Below are positions 37,365 through 46,733 of a DNA stretch of 64,000 bases, piece by piece. A program made the position numbers and the translations under genes. Position 1 is the first letter of the stretch. Every line of letters starts with the position of its first letter. The DNA lies in contig NZ_LMJW01000022.1 of NCBI RefSeq assembly GCF_001429505.1, positions 1,141,436-1,205,435 on the forward strand, in the 5' to 3' direction. The notes under the pieces are model-generated. The model ran no database searches. It worked only from the letters and a program-made list of their open reading frames with translations, and was not told the origin of the DNA. This DNA comes from Allobosea sp. Root483D1 (GTDB taxonomy: Bacteria > Pseudomonadota > Alphaproteobacteria > Rhizobiales > Beijerinckiaceae).

Positions 37365-38201
37365 TCACAGGTCGAGCGCCGGTGGCCGCGCCGAGCGGCG
37401 GCGGACATAGAGCGGCGCAAAGGCGCCGTCCTGGCGCAGGTCGAGCACGCCCTCGCGCACCATCTCCAGCATGGCCGAGAGCGACGAGGCCCGCACCGTC
37501 GCCGTCATGGTCTCGGTCGGCAGTCCGTGGCTGCGCATGTAACGGGTGAGATAGCCGTCGATGGCGGTCCATTCGCCGGCCTCGCCGACGAGCCGCGCCA
37601 AGACCTCGCGCGCCTCGACCAGCGACAGCACCTGGCGATGACCGACGCTCATCGGCTGGCGGATGCGCTTCTGGCGCTGCTGCGCATAGGCCGCCAGCAG
37701 GTCGTAGAGCTCAGCCTCCCAGATTGGCCGCCCCTCGGAAGCGATCACCTCGGGTGCGCCGCGGGCGAAGACGTCGCGACCGAGCCGCTCTCGGGTGGCG
37801 AGCCGCTGCGCCGCGGCGCGGATCGTCTCCAGCCGCTTCAGGCGCAGCGCCAGCGCCGTCGCGAGATCAGCCGCGCTCGGCTCCTCGCCCTTGGGCGGCT
37901 CCGGCAGCAGCATGCGCGATTTCAGATAGGCGAGCCAGGCAGCCATCACGAGATAGTCGGCGGCGAGTTCCAATCGCAGCGCCCGCGCCGTCTCGATGAA
38001 GGAGAGGTACTGCTCGGCCAGCGCCAGGATCGAGATGCGGGAAAGATCGACCTTCTGGCGGCGGGCAAGATCGAGCAGCAGATCGAGCGGCCCCTCATAG
38101 CCGTCGACGTCGATCACGAGCGAGGGTTCGCCGGACGCGCGTTCCGACGTGCCGTCCTCCTGGAATGGCAGCTCAGCGGCCATCGATGGCCAATTCCCCA
38201 T
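37365..38201 (-). CDS. scpA: Segregation and condensation protein A (kleisin)
   Basis: A 278-residue kleisin subunit of the SMC-ScpAB complex. The N-terminal SMC-neck binding block is YEGPLDLLLDLARRQKVDLSRISI, followed by YLVMAAWLAYLKSRMLLP. The C-terminal winged helix ends VREGVLDLRQDGAFAPLYV. It precedes scpB in the same operon and follows nagZ, the usual alphaproteobacterial order. Confidence 0.95.
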   Translation of the reverse strand: MGNWPSMAAELPFQEDGTSERASGEPSLVIDVDGYEGPLDLLLDLARRQKVDLSRISILALAEQYLSFIETARALRLELAADYLVMAAWLAYLKSRMLLPEPPKGEEPSAADLATALALRLKRLETIRAAAQRLATRERLGRDVFARGAPEVIASEGRPIWEAELYDLLAAYAQQRQKRIRQPMSVGHRQVLSLVEAREVLARLVGEAGEWTAIDGYLTRYMRSHGLPTETMTATVRASSLSAMLEMVREGVLDLRQDGAFAPLYVRRRSARPPALDL

Positions 38202-38251
38202 GTCCTGCCCCGCCCATCCGGCGAGGCCGCAACCCCGGGGAGAGAATCAGC

Positions 38252-39265
38252 CTAACCGCCGCTCAAAGCAAGGGTGCTGGCAAGCTGCGCGCGGGTGCTG
38301 TCCACATCGAGCGGCTCCGGCTCGTGCCTGATGCGCGCCAGCGCCATCGCGGCGCGGCGGGCGCGCTGGCCGCTCATCTCCGGGACGGCGCCGGCGACCG
38401 CGACCATCTCCTCCATGATGCCGTGGCAATGCAGCACGACATCGACGCCAGCCCGGATCGCCGCCCGCGCCTTCTCTTCGAAGGAACCGGAGAGCGCCTT
38501 CATCGAGATGTCGTCGGTCATGATCAGCCCGTCATAGCCGAGCTCGCCACGCATGATCTCGCGCACGATCTTGCGCGAGATCGTCGCCGGCCGGCGCTTG
38601 TCGAGCGCGGTGAAGACGACATGCGCCGTCATCGCCAGCGGCATGTCGGCGAGATGCCGGAACGGCCGGAAATCATGGGCGCGGAGTTCGTCGAGGCTCG
38701 CTTCGACCACCGGCAGGTCGTGATGGCTGTCGGCCTTGGCCCGGCCATGGCCCGGCATGTGCTTGATCACCGGCAGCACGCCGCCGGCCAAAAGCCCCTC
38801 GGCCGCCGCCCGGCCGAGCGTCGCCACCATGGCCGGGTCGCGCGCATAGGCGCGGTTGCCGATCACGTCGTGGCTGCCGGCGATCGGCACGTCGAGCACC
38901 GGCAGGCAGTCGACATCGATGCCGACGCTTTTGAGGTCATGCGCCATCAACCGTGCCGAGAGCCGGACGATCTCGCGCTGCTGCACGGGATCGTTGATGG
39001 CGAGGAAGGCGAGCGCCGGCGGATAGGGCGGCCAGTGCGGCGGGCCCATGCGCTGGACCCGGCCACCCTCCTGATCGATCAGGATCGGCGCCTGCCAGCC
39101 GACGCAATCGCGCATTTGCGCCGTCAGCGCCGCGACCTGCGCCGGATCCTGCGTATTGCGCTTGAACAGGATGAAGCCCCAGGGCCGGGCGTCGCGGAAG
39201 AAGGCCCGCTCGTCGGGGTTGAGGCTCGTGCCGAGGCAGCCGGCGATGAAAGCGCGCGAGGTCAT
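38252..39265 (-). CDS. nagZ: Beta-N-acetylhexosaminidase, GH3 family
   Basis: A 337-residue cytoplasmic NagZ that removes GlcNAc from anhydromuropeptides in peptidoglycan recycling. The catalytic loop KHMPGHGRAKADSHHDLP (general acid/base His-Asp dyad) and the nucleophile Asp in MTDDISMKAL are present, as is the substrate-binding DQEGGRVQR. It is part of the conserved SPOR-nagZ-scpAB block. In many bacteria its product controls AmpC induction; no ampR/ampC is seen here. Confidence 0.95.
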   Translation of the reverse strand: MTSRAFIAGCLGTSLNPDERAFFRDARPWGFILFKRNTQDPAQVAALTAQMRDCVGWQAPILIDQEGGRVQRMGPPHWPPYPPALAFLAINDPVQQREIVRLSARLMAHDLKSVGIDVDCLPVLDVPIAGSHDVIGNRAYARDPAMVATLGRAAAEGLLAGGVLPVIKHMPGHGRAKADSHHDLPVVEASLDELRAHDFRPFRHLADMPLAMTAHVVFTALDKRRPATISRKIVREIMRGELGYDGLIMTDDISMKALSGSFEEKARAAIRAGVDVVLHCHGIMEEMVAVAGAVPEMSGQRARRAAMALARIRHEPEPLDVDSTRAQLASTLALSGG

Positions 39266-39305
39266 GGACGCGTTATCGCCGATTCGGAAGCGGGCCGCAT
39301 TGCGT

Positions 39306-39410
39306 CATTCTCGGGCGGAGCGAAGCACAGACCCGAGAACTCTCATGACGAGAGGGCGCAGGCCGGAGCTTCCTCCGGCCTGAGATGCTCGGGTCAAGCC
39401 CGAGCATGAC
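39306..39410 (+). repeat. Family B palindromic intergenic repeat, copy 3
   Basis: 105 bp and the most regular copy: stem 1 ATTCTCGGG/CCCGAGAA, middle stem GGCCGGA/TCCGGCC, stem 3 ATGCTCGGG/CCCGAGCAT. The stem 3 end is 5 bp from the stop of the TRAP binding protein gene (minus strand). Same orientation as copies 1, 2 and 4. Confidence 0.88.
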
Positions 39411-39415
39411 GCCAC

Positions 39416-40507
39416 CTACCGCAGCGACTGCGACGCCTGCGCATTGAAGGCGTCGAAGGGCAGCTCGGCGACGCGGAACCAGAGCTGCTCCTTCTTCCAG
39501 TACGGCAGGAAGGAATCCCACAGCGCCTTGAAGGCCGGGTTCTTCGCTGCCTGGTCGGCATAGAGCGCGAAGGCTTCCTTGAAGGCCGCCTGCATCACAT
39601 CCTGCGGGAACGCACGCAGTTCAGCGCCCGACGCGATCAGGCGCAGCAGGGCGTCCGGGTTGCCATGGTCGTATTTCGCCATGCAGAGCGCATTCGCCTC
39701 GGCGCAGGCCGCCTCGACGATGGCTCGGTAATGCGCCGGCAGCCCGGCCCACTTCTCGTTGTTGACGATGAAGCTGACATTGGCGCAGCCTTCCCAGAAG
39801 CCGGGATAGTAATAATACTTCGCCACCTTCACGAAGCCAAGCTTCTCGTCGTCATAGGGGCCGGAGAACTCGGCCGCGTCGATCGTGCCGCGCTCCAGCG
39901 CCGGGTAGATGTCGCCGCCACCCAATGTCTGCGGCACCACGCCGAGCTTGGCCATGATCTGGCCGCCGAGGCCGGCGATGCGGAACTTCAGGCCCTGCAG
40001 GTCCGCGACGCTCTTGATCTCCTTGCGGAACCAGCCGCCCATCTGGGCGCCGGTATTGCCGGAGGGAATCGTGTGGACGCCGAACTTCTTCATCAGCTCG
40101 CGGCAGAGCTCGAGCCCGCCGCCCTGATAGAGCCAGGCGTTCTGCTGGCGCGTGTTGAGGCCGAAGGGCAGCGAGGTCTCGAAGGCGAAGGCGGTGTCCT
40201 TGCCGATATAGAAGCTCGACAGCGTGTGGCTGCATTCGACCGTGCCGTTCTGCACCGCGTCGAGCGCCTGCAGCGCCGGCACGATCTCGCCGGCGGCGAA
40301 GGTCTGGATCTGGAACTGGCCCTCCGTCGCCTCCGCCACGCGCTTGGCGACCTGGGTCGAGATGCCGAACAGCGTGTCCAGGCTCTTCGGATAGCTCGAG
40401 GTCAGGCGCCAGTTGATCTTCGGATTGGTCTGCGCGATCGCCGGTGCGGCAATGGTCGCGGCGGCGGCCCCGACGGCCGAGGTCTTGAGAAGCTTGCGGC
40501 GGTCCAT
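39416..40507 (-). CDS. TRAP transporter substrate-binding protein (DctP family), orphan
   Basis: A 363-residue periplasmic DctP-type binding protein with a Tat-like signal (MDRRKLLKTSAVGAAAATIA). Mature start INWRLTSSYPKSLDTLFG, and the GLKFRIAGLGGQIMAKLG block with the conserved Arg that binds carboxylate ligands; WFRKEIKSVADLQG precedes it. It resembles members for keto- or other organic acids. No DctQ or DctM genes are adjacent. AGAGGAAA precedes ATG 40507. It sits between the SPOR and nagZ genes, normally neighbours. Confidence 0.9.
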   Translation of the reverse strand: MDRRKLLKTSAVGAAAATIAAPAIAQTNPKINWRLTSSYPKSLDTLFGISTQVAKRVAEATEGQFQIQTFAAGEIVPALQALDAVQNGTVECSHTLSSFYIGKDTAFAFETSLPFGLNTRQQNAWLYQGGGLELCRELMKKFGVHTIPSGNTGAQMGGWFRKEIKSVADLQGLKFRIAGLGGQIMAKLGVVPQTLGGGDIYPALERGTIDAAEFSGPYDDEKLGFVKVAKYYYYPGFWEGCANVSFIVNNEKWAGLPAHYRAIVEAACAEANALCMAKYDHGNPDALLRLIASGAELRAFPQDVMQAAFKEAFALYADQAAKNPAFKALWDSFLPYWKKEQLWFRVAELPFDAFNAQASQSLR

Positions 40508-40679
40508 GGTGTTTCCTCTTGCTTGCCGGCTTCGGCATTCTTCGAACGCGCTATGCCCGATGGCCTGACGCGACGCTAGGGCACGCGGCGGCCGCGCTCC
40601 AGCCACGGACCTGCAACGCGAGCATGTCGGGATAGCGGGAGCAATTCGGGATTCCTGCACGGCGGCATGGGGATGCGGT

Positions 40680-41612
40680 TCAGCCGCCTGCGCTGCCAGC
40701 AAGCAGGCCGGCCCCAAGCATGGCCAGTCGGCAGACGCTCCGCGCACCGAGACCGCCAATGTCCTCCTCGGGAACGAACTCGACGATGTTGAAGCCGATG
40801 ATCGGCGCCCGTTCCGCGACGCCGTTCAGGAGGTCGACGACATCGCCATAGCCGAGGCCGCCCGGCGCCCGGCCGAGCACACCCGGCACCACCGACGGAT
40901 CGAGGCCGTCGACGTCCAGGCAGACCACGACAGGCCGGCCCGTCGGCACGCATTGAACCGCATGGCCGATCCCCTTCTCCCTCAGCGTCCGCATATCGAT
41001 AAGCTGCGCCCCCGCGGCCCGCGCCTCGATGACATCCGCTTCGCGAGCACTGCCGATGCCACGGGCGCCGACCTGGACGATCGCCTTGACGCCGGCGAAT
41101 TCGGAAACACGCCGCATCGTGCTGGACAGCCCGAAGCGCTCACCTTCGACTTCCTCCCGCCAGTCGATATGCGCATCGATCTGCAGGATCGTGATCTCGC
41201 CGAGCGCAGCGAAGGCTTTCAGGGCGGGAATCTGCACGCTGTCATCGCCCCCGAGCAGCAAGGGTGCAGCACCCCGCGCCAGCAAAGCCGTGTAGACGGC
41301 TTCGATCCTCGCCCGATTGCCGGCGAAATCACCGGGATCGAAAGCGATGTCGCCGCAATCCACCAGGTTCTGGTCCGACCAGGCCGACGCCCGACCGAGA
41401 TCGAAATCATAGTGCCCGCGCCGCGCAGCCGCTCGCGCGCTCGCATGGCGGATCGCCGCCGGCGCCGACGCGCTGTGCAAGCTGCCTGACGGATAGGGCG
41501 TCGCGCCAGGAATGCCGATCACCGCGACCGCGCCATCAGGCACCGCGTCGAAGGGAACGGCTTCGCAGCCGAGAAAACTCTCGCTGGCACGGGGCGTCGA
41601 GTCGAGAGGCAT
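40680..41612 (-). CDS. Ureohydrolase (arginase/agmatinase family)
   Basis: A 310-residue member of the binuclear-Mn arginase/agmatinase fold. Metal motifs: DAHIDWREE (D-A-H-x-D) and CLDVDGLDP (D-x-D). The first motif, normally GGDHS, reads GGDDS, so an Asp replaces a metal-binding His. It would hydrolyse a guanidino compound (agmatine, guanidinobutyrate or a relative), releasing urea. ATG 41612 was chosen because upstream sequence is unlike the family. It lies next to the TRAP binding protein and may be transcribed with it. Confidence 0.82.
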   Translation of the reverse strand: MPLDSTPRASESFLGCEAVPFDAVPDGAVAVIGIPGATPYPSGSLHSASAPAAIRHASARAAARRGHYDFDLGRASAWSDQNLVDCGDIAFDPGDFAGNRARIEAVYTALLARGAAPLLLGGDDSVQIPALKAFAALGEITILQIDAHIDWREEVEGERFGLSSTMRRVSEFAGVKAIVQVGARGIGSAREADVIEARAAGAQLIDMRTLREKGIGHAVQCVPTGRPVVVCLDVDGLDPSVVPGVLGRAPGGLGYGDVVDLLNGVAERAPIIGFNIVEFVPEEDIGGLGARSVCRLAMLGAGLLAGSAGG

Positions 41613-41714
41613 GGCAAACGAACCAAATGTGGAGGACGGTTTTCCCAGCCTGCCTGCCGCCAGGCGTCCGGGCAAGCAGCGGCGTCGACGAGCTACCGGC
41701 CCGCAAACGTCACA

Positions 41715-41748
41715 TGAAAACACCGGCCGCTATGATCGCGGCCGGTGT
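41715..41748 (-). terminator. Rho-independent terminator of the SPOR gene
   Basis: An 11-bp GC-rich stem (ACACCGGCCGC, 41720-41730, with GCGGCCGGTGT, 41738-41748) and 7-base loop. On the minus strand it is followed by TTTTCAT. It lies 28 bp past the SPOR stop codon. Confidence 0.85.
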
Positions 41749-41776
41749 CAGGGTTGAGAAGAATGTCTTGTGTGCG

Positions 41777-43402
41777 TCAGTTCTTCGCGATGAAGCACTG
41801 GCCGCCGGCGGCCTGCAGCGCCGTGCACATCGAGCTCGCATCCTCGCGGGCATACGGGCCGACGCGCAGCCGGTAGACCGTCTTGCCGCCGGCGAGCTCG
41901 GTCTTGCGGATGATCGGGCTCTGGCCGGTGAGCTGGTCGGGATATTTGCGCTGCAGCGCCGCGAAGGTGGCGCGCGCCTCGGCCTCGCTGCCCGGCGCGC
42001 CGAGCTGCACGGCGAAGCCGCCATTGGGATCGGTCTGCGGGCCAGCGGCCGCCGGCGCGGCTGCTTGCGTCTGCTGCTGCGGCGCGAGCGCCGCGGTGCG
42101 GGTATTGGCGGGCGGCGTCTGCGCGGCCGGCGGGGTCACCGGGACGGCGGCCCGTTCCTGCGTCTTCGGCGCCGTGGCGGGCGTTGCGCCCGGCTGCTGC
42201 GGACGCGGGGCAGCCTGGGCCTGCGTAGCCGGTGCCGAGGCTGGGCGATTCGACGGGGCGGAGCCGGTCACGAGGCCCTGCCCTGCGCCGTTCGTGGCGG
42301 CGGCGCTGGTGGGCGCCGGCGTGCCGTCGGGGCGGATCGCGACGGTGCGGACCTTGCGCGGCTCGCCGAGGCCCGGCACGGCCGGGATCGGAATCAGGCC
42401 GGGCTCGGTCAGGGCAAGGCCTGCGGCGGCGGTGTCGGTCGGCGTGATCGCGCCATTCGAGCCTTGAGTCGGACGCGGCGCCATGGCGCGCGCCGCCTGC
42501 TGCACGTCGACCGGCTGCTCCTCACGGCTGACCACCTTGGTCTTGTCGGCCGAGGCATCGCCGCTGCGCTCGTAGATCTGCTTGTTCTGATTAGGGATTT
42601 CGGCGCCGCCCGGATTAACGGGAGCGACCTTGGACGGGCCGTTGTCGGCCGTGATCACCGGCGGCTGGCCATTGACGCCGGCCGGACGCCCGTTGCGGAA
42701 GACCATCGCGGCGCTGACACCGCCGACCGCCACGACGACAAGCGCCGCCGCCGTCAACATGCCCTTGCGCGAACGCGAGCGGCGGAAGTCGCGATGCTCG
42801 TGCTCGGCATCCTGGGGCTGCGCGTCATAGTCGGCTGCCGCCTGATGGTAGTCCTGCACCGGCTGGGGATCGTAGGCGTGGACCTGGGCGTGGGCCTGCC
42901 CGGCCGCCTCGTCGAGATCGCGCGGCTGCTCGGGGACATAGGCATGCGTACCCTCCTGCTGCATCGCATAGGGCTGCGCATGCGCCGGGAGCGGCTCCGG
43001 CTCGTCATAGTCGTGCACCGGCGGCTTTGCGATGGGCTGCGGCGTGGCCTTCACCGGCTCGGTGCGGCGCAGCAGCGCCTCGAACTCGTCGAGCGCGCCG
43101 CGCACATCGGCCGGCGGCGGAGCCGACGGCACCGGCGGCGCGGCGACCAGCATCGGCTGGAAGCTCGGCTCGGTGCGAGCCCAGGAGGCTGGCTGCGGCG
43201 CAGCCGGAACGGCGGGACGCGCCGGCTCGGCGGAGCGGCCGGCGAAGAGCTCCTTCAGCGGATCGTCCTGCCCGACGAGGCGGGTCAGCTCCATCAGCGG
43301 ATCGGAAGCCGTGCCCGGCTTCTGCGGCTGGGCCGCTCCACGCAGCTGGCGCTCGAGATCGTCGAGATCGAGGGCGAAACGGTTTCTAGCTGGCTCGCTC
43401 AT
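41777..43402 (-). CDS. SPOR domain-containing cell-division/envelope protein
   Basis: A 541-residue bitopic protein: a cytoplasmic acidic/Gln-rich N-terminal part (about 200 residues), one membrane helix (GMLTAAALVVVAVGGVSAAMVF), a long Pro/Ala/Thr-rich periplasmic linker and a C-terminal SPOR domain (about residues 460-541; GFAVQLGAPGSEAEARATF ... VYRLRVGPYAREDASSMC). SPOR domains bind denuded glycan at the division septum. It lies between argS and nagZ as in other Rhizobiales, apart from the inserted genes. A strong terminator follows. Confidence 0.9.
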   Translation of the reverse strand: MSEPARNRFALDLDDLERQLRGAAQPQKPGTASDPLMELTRLVGQDDPLKELFAGRSAEPARPAVPAAPQPASWARTEPSFQPMLVAAPPVPSAPPPADVRGALDEFEALLRRTEPVKATPQPIAKPPVHDYDEPEPLPAHAQPYAMQQEGTHAYVPEQPRDLDEAAGQAHAQVHAYDPQPVQDYHQAAADYDAQPQDAEHEHRDFRRSRSRKGMLTAAALVVVAVGGVSAAMVFRNGRPAGVNGQPPVITADNGPSKVAPVNPGGAEIPNQNKQIYERSGDASADKTKVVSREEQPVDVQQAARAMAPRPTQGSNGAITPTDTAAAGLALTEPGLIPIPAVPGLGEPRKVRTVAIRPDGTPAPTSAAATNGAGQGLVTGSAPSNRPASAPATQAQAAPRPQQPGATPATAPKTQERAAVPVTPPAAQTPPANTRTAALAPQQQTQAAAPAAAGPQTDPNGGFAVQLGAPGSEAEARATFAALQRKYPDQLTGQSPIIRKTELAGGKTVYRLRVGPYAREDASSMCTALQAAGGQCFIAKN

Positions 43403-43591
43403 GACATGATCCATTCCAGCGCGTGCCGTCGCCCATCAAAGAACGTCGCCACAGCGCGGTCAATCTGACGAAAGCCTTAGCCAGCCTGCTTTCCAGCACA
43501 CCCGGCCAACATCGCTTCCGTATCGGACCCGGCGGACGCCGACCGGATCATCCTGATCCGCAAAGCGCCCGATGCGCCGGGATGGACCCCG

Positions 43592-45358
43592 TCAGCGCAT
43601 CTCCTCCGGCGCCGTCACCCCAACGACCGCCAGACCGGAAGCAAGGACGCTGCGCACTGCATGCACGAACGCCAATCTTGCCGAGGTCGACTTTCGATCA
43701 GTTTGATTAACGAACCGTAATTGCGGCGAGTCTTTGCCCTTGTTCCAGAGCGAATGGAAAGCGCTGGCCAAGTCATGCACGAAAAAGGCGACACGATGGG
43801 GCTCGTGTGACGCCGCCGCGGCGTCGATCATCCTCGGATAGGCGGCAATCATCTTGACGATGCCGATCTCCGACTCATCGGTCAGCAGGCCGAGATCGGC
43901 TTCAGCCAGCGCCTGGGGCGACAGGTCGAGATCGGGGAAGACCTCCGCCGCCTGGCGGAAGATCGAGGCGCAGCGCGCATGCGCATACTGGACGTAGAAG
44001 ACCGGATTGTCCTTCGACTGCTCGACGACCTTGGCGAGATCGAAGTCGAGCGTCGCATCGTTCTTGCGGAAGATCATCATGAAGCGCACCGCGTCGCGGC
44101 CGACCTCGTCGATGACCTCGCGCAGCGTGACGAAGTCGCCGGAGCGCTTCGACATCCGGACCTGCTCGCCATTGCGCAGCAAGCGAACCAGCTGGCAGAG
44201 CTTGACGTCGAGCGCGCCCTGCCCGTTCGTCACCGCCTTCACCGCGGCCTGCATGCGCTTGACGTAGCCGCCATGGTCGGCGCCCCAGACATCGATCATC
44301 TCGGCGAAGCCGCGCGCGAACTTCGAGCGATGATAGGCGATGTCGTTGGCGAAATAGGTGTAGCTGCCATCCGACTTCAGCAGCGGCCGGTCGACGTCGT
44401 CGCCGAACTTGGTGGCGCGGAACAGCGTCTGCTCGCGGTCTTCCCAATCCTCGTCCTTCTGGCCCTTGGGCGGCGGCAGCCGGCCTTCATAGACCAGGTC
44501 GCGGGAGCGCAGGTCCTCGATCGTCTGGTGGACGGCGTTGGAATTGCCGTCCCGGCCCTGCAGCGAGCGCTCCGAGAAGAAGAGGTCGTGGACGACGCCG
44601 AGCGCGGCGAGATCGTCGCGGATCATCACCATCATCCCGTCGATCGCCGCCTGGCGGACCAGCGCGAGCCAGTCCCATTCCGGCTTGTCGCGCAACTCCG
44701 GGCCGTACTGCGCGGCGAGCGCCTGGCCGACCGAGACCAGGTAGTCGCCGGGATAGAGCCCTTCCGGGATCGCGCCGATATCCTCGCCCAGCGCCTCGCG
44801 ATAGCGCAGGAAGGCGGAGCGGGCCAGCACATCGACCTGCGCGCCGGCATCGTTGATGTAGTATTCGCGGGTGACGTCGTGCCCGGCAAAGGCGAGCAGG
44901 CTCGCCAGCGCATCGCCGAACACCGCGCCGCGGCCATGGCCGACATGCATCGGCCCGGTCGGATTGGCCGAGACGTACTCGACATTGATCCTCGGCTCGC
45001 CCTTCGGCGCACCACGACCATGCTCGGTTCCGGCCAGCACCGCCGACTTCAGAACCGCAGTGAAAACAGCAGGTTGCAGCGTCAGGTTGATGAAACCGGG
45101 ACCGGCGATCTCGGCCTTGAGGACATCGCTGTCCTTGGTCAATTCGGCGACGATCAGCTCGGCAAGCGCGCGTGGCGCCATGCCGGCCTCCTTGGCGAGC
45201 ACCATGGCGGCGTTGATCGCAAGATCGCCATGCGCGGGGTCCTTGGTCGGCTCGACCACGACGCGCGCCAGCGACAGTCCGGCCGGGATACGGCCGGCCT
45301 CGGCCAGTCCGGCGAGGACAGTGGCGAGGCGTGCGGAAAAGGTCTCGAAAATGTTCAT
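43592..45358 (-). CDS. argS: Arginyl-tRNA synthetase
   Basis: A 588-residue class I synthetase charging tRNA-Arg. The HIGH-type motif appears in SANPTGPMHVGHGRGAVFGD, and the KMSKS-type loop reads RMSKRSGDFVTL. The C-terminal anticodon-binding domain ends LAVVGVTAPEEMR. ATG 45358 is preferred over an upstream start because the family begins at MNIFETF. It follows dgt by 35 bp in the same direction. Confidence 0.97.
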   Translation of the reverse strand: MNIFETFSARLATVLAGLAEAGRIPAGLSLARVVVEPTKDPAHGDLAINAAMVLAKEAGMAPRALAELIVAELTKDSDVLKAEIAGPGFINLTLQPAVFTAVLKSAVLAGTEHGRGAPKGEPRINVEYVSANPTGPMHVGHGRGAVFGDALASLLAFAGHDVTREYYINDAGAQVDVLARSAFLRYREALGEDIGAIPEGLYPGDYLVSVGQALAAQYGPELRDKPEWDWLALVRQAAIDGMMVMIRDDLAALGVVHDLFFSERSLQGRDGNSNAVHQTIEDLRSRDLVYEGRLPPPKGQKDEDWEDREQTLFRATKFGDDVDRPLLKSDGSYTYFANDIAYHRSKFARGFAEMIDVWGADHGGYVKRMQAAVKAVTNGQGALDVKLCQLVRLLRNGEQVRMSKRSGDFVTLREVIDEVGRDAVRFMMIFRKNDATLDFDLAKVVEQSKDNPVFYVQYAHARCASIFRQAAEVFPDLDLSPQALAEADLGLLTDESEIGIVKMIAAYPRMIDAAAASHEPHRVAFFVHDLASAFHSLWNKGKDSPQLRFVNQTDRKSTSARLAFVHAVRSVLASGLAVVGVTAPEEMR

Positions 45359-45393
45359 GGTGACCAGCAATATCAGGAAAAGCGCGCCCGGCC

Positions 45394-46650
45394 CTATCGC
45401 AGCGACGGGGTGGCGTCAAACAGGCGTCGGTGCTCGTCGAGCGCGTAGGAATCGGTCATGCCGGCGATGTAGTCGGCGATTCGGCGCGAGAGGCGCGCTT
45501 CGTCGAGCGCCTCGCATCCCGCTGCCCACTCCGAGGACATCGCCTGCGGCTGCGCCTTGAAGCGCACGAACAGGTCGCGGACGACGTCCGCCGCCTCCTT
45601 GCGGATCATGCCGATGCGCGGATGCCGGTACATGTTCGGATAGAGGAAGCCCTTGATCGCCTGATCGGCGGCGACGATCGCCGGCGAGAAGGCGACGACC
45701 GGCGCTCCGGCCCGCCTGATCGCGTCGGCATCGGCTGGGGCCAGCGCCACGATTCGCGCCTCGGATTCAGCGATCACGTCCTCGACGAAGCGGGTGATCA
45801 CCCGGCGCACCAGCTCGTTGGTGGCGCGCGGCTTCTCAAGCCCCGGATGCAAGGCATCGATCTCGTCGAGCAGCTCGGCCAGGAACGGCACCATCCGCAG
45901 TTCGGCGAGTTCGAACAGCCCGGCACGCAGGCCGTCATCGATGTCATGGGCGTTGTAGGCGATATCGTCGGCGAGCGCGGCGACCTGCGCCTCGGCGGAG
46001 GCATGGCTGCCGAGCCAGAGGTCCTGCTTCTCCTGGTATTCGAGGATCGCGACCGGAATGCCGGTCTTGGCATAGCGCTCGGTCGGCCTGCCATCGGCGC
46101 CCAGCAGCGGGCCGTTGTGCTTGACCAGCCCCTCAAGCGTCTCCCAGGTCAGGTTGAGCCCGTCGAAGCCGGCATAGCGCCGCTCGAGCCGGGTCACGAT
46201 CCTGAGCGTCTGGGCGTTGTGATCGAAGCCGCCGAAGCCGGTCATGCATTCGTCGAGCGCGTCCTCGCCGGTATGGCCGAAGGGCGTGTGACCGAAATCA
46301 TGCGCCAGTGCCAGCGCCTCGGCGAGGTCCTCGTCGAGCCCGAGCGCCCGGGCGAGCGCACGGGCGATCTGCGCCACCTCGATCGTATGGGTCAGGCGGG
46401 TGCGGAAATGGTCGCCCTCATGCGAGACGAAGACCTGGGTCTTGTGCTTCAGCCGGCGGAAGGCAGTCGAATGAATGATGCGGTCGCGATCGCGCTGGAA
46501 CGGGTTGCGCGTCGCCGAGCCCGGCTCCTCGACGAGTCGGCCGCGGCTCGTCGCCGTCCGGCAGGCATAGGGCGCACGCCAGCGATCGCCGGGCTCGCGG
46601 CCCATGACGGCAAGAGTCTCTGTGGCTTGCGGCATGTCTGCTTGCTGCAT
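45394..46650 (-). CDS. dgt: Deoxyguanosinetriphosphate triphosphohydrolase-like protein
   Basis: About 418 residues, HD-domain dNTPase of the Dgt-like (type 2) family. Metal residues: TRLTHTIEVAQ (His), LAHDFGHTPFGH (HD) and DDIAYNAHDIDDGL (Asp). It converts dGTP or other dNTPs to nucleoside and triphosphate. Start ATG 46650 has GGGG upstream; ATG 46635 is also possible. It is divergent from erpA with an 83-bp gap and upstream of argS. Confidence 0.93.
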   Translation of the reverse strand: MQQADMPQATETLAVMGREPGDRWRAPYACRTATSRGRLVEEPGSATRNPFQRDRDRIIHSTAFRRLKHKTQVFVSHEGDHFRTRLTHTIEVAQIARALARALGLDEDLAEALALAHDFGHTPFGHTGEDALDECMTGFGGFDHNAQTLRIVTRLERRYAGFDGLNLTWETLEGLVKHNGPLLGADGRPTERYAKTGIPVAILEYQEKQDLWLGSHASAEAQVAALADDIAYNAHDIDDGLRAGLFELAELRMVPFLAELLDEIDALHPGLEKPRATNELVRRVITRFVEDVIAESEARIVALAPADADAIRRAGAPVVAFSPAIVAADQAIKGFLYPNMYRHPRIGMIRKEAADVVRDLFVRFKAQPQAMSSEWAAGCEALDEARLSRRIADYIAGMTDSYALDEHRRLFDATPSLR

Positions 46651-46733
46651 GGCAGCCCCGTCGGCGGGCGCTTGAAGCAACGCCTGCTGGCCATTACCTT
46701 TGCAGATGAGGCAGGAGCAAGGATGTTCTGCGC

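Noticed and set aside
41264..43468. A 734-codon plus-strand frame opposite the SPOR and ureohydrolase genes
   Set aside because: Arg-rich low-complexity translation typical of a GC-rich antisense frame; the SPOR domain and terminator define the minus strand as coding.
43979..45448. A 489-codon plus-strand frame opposite argS
   Set aside because: Shadow of argS, no motifs.
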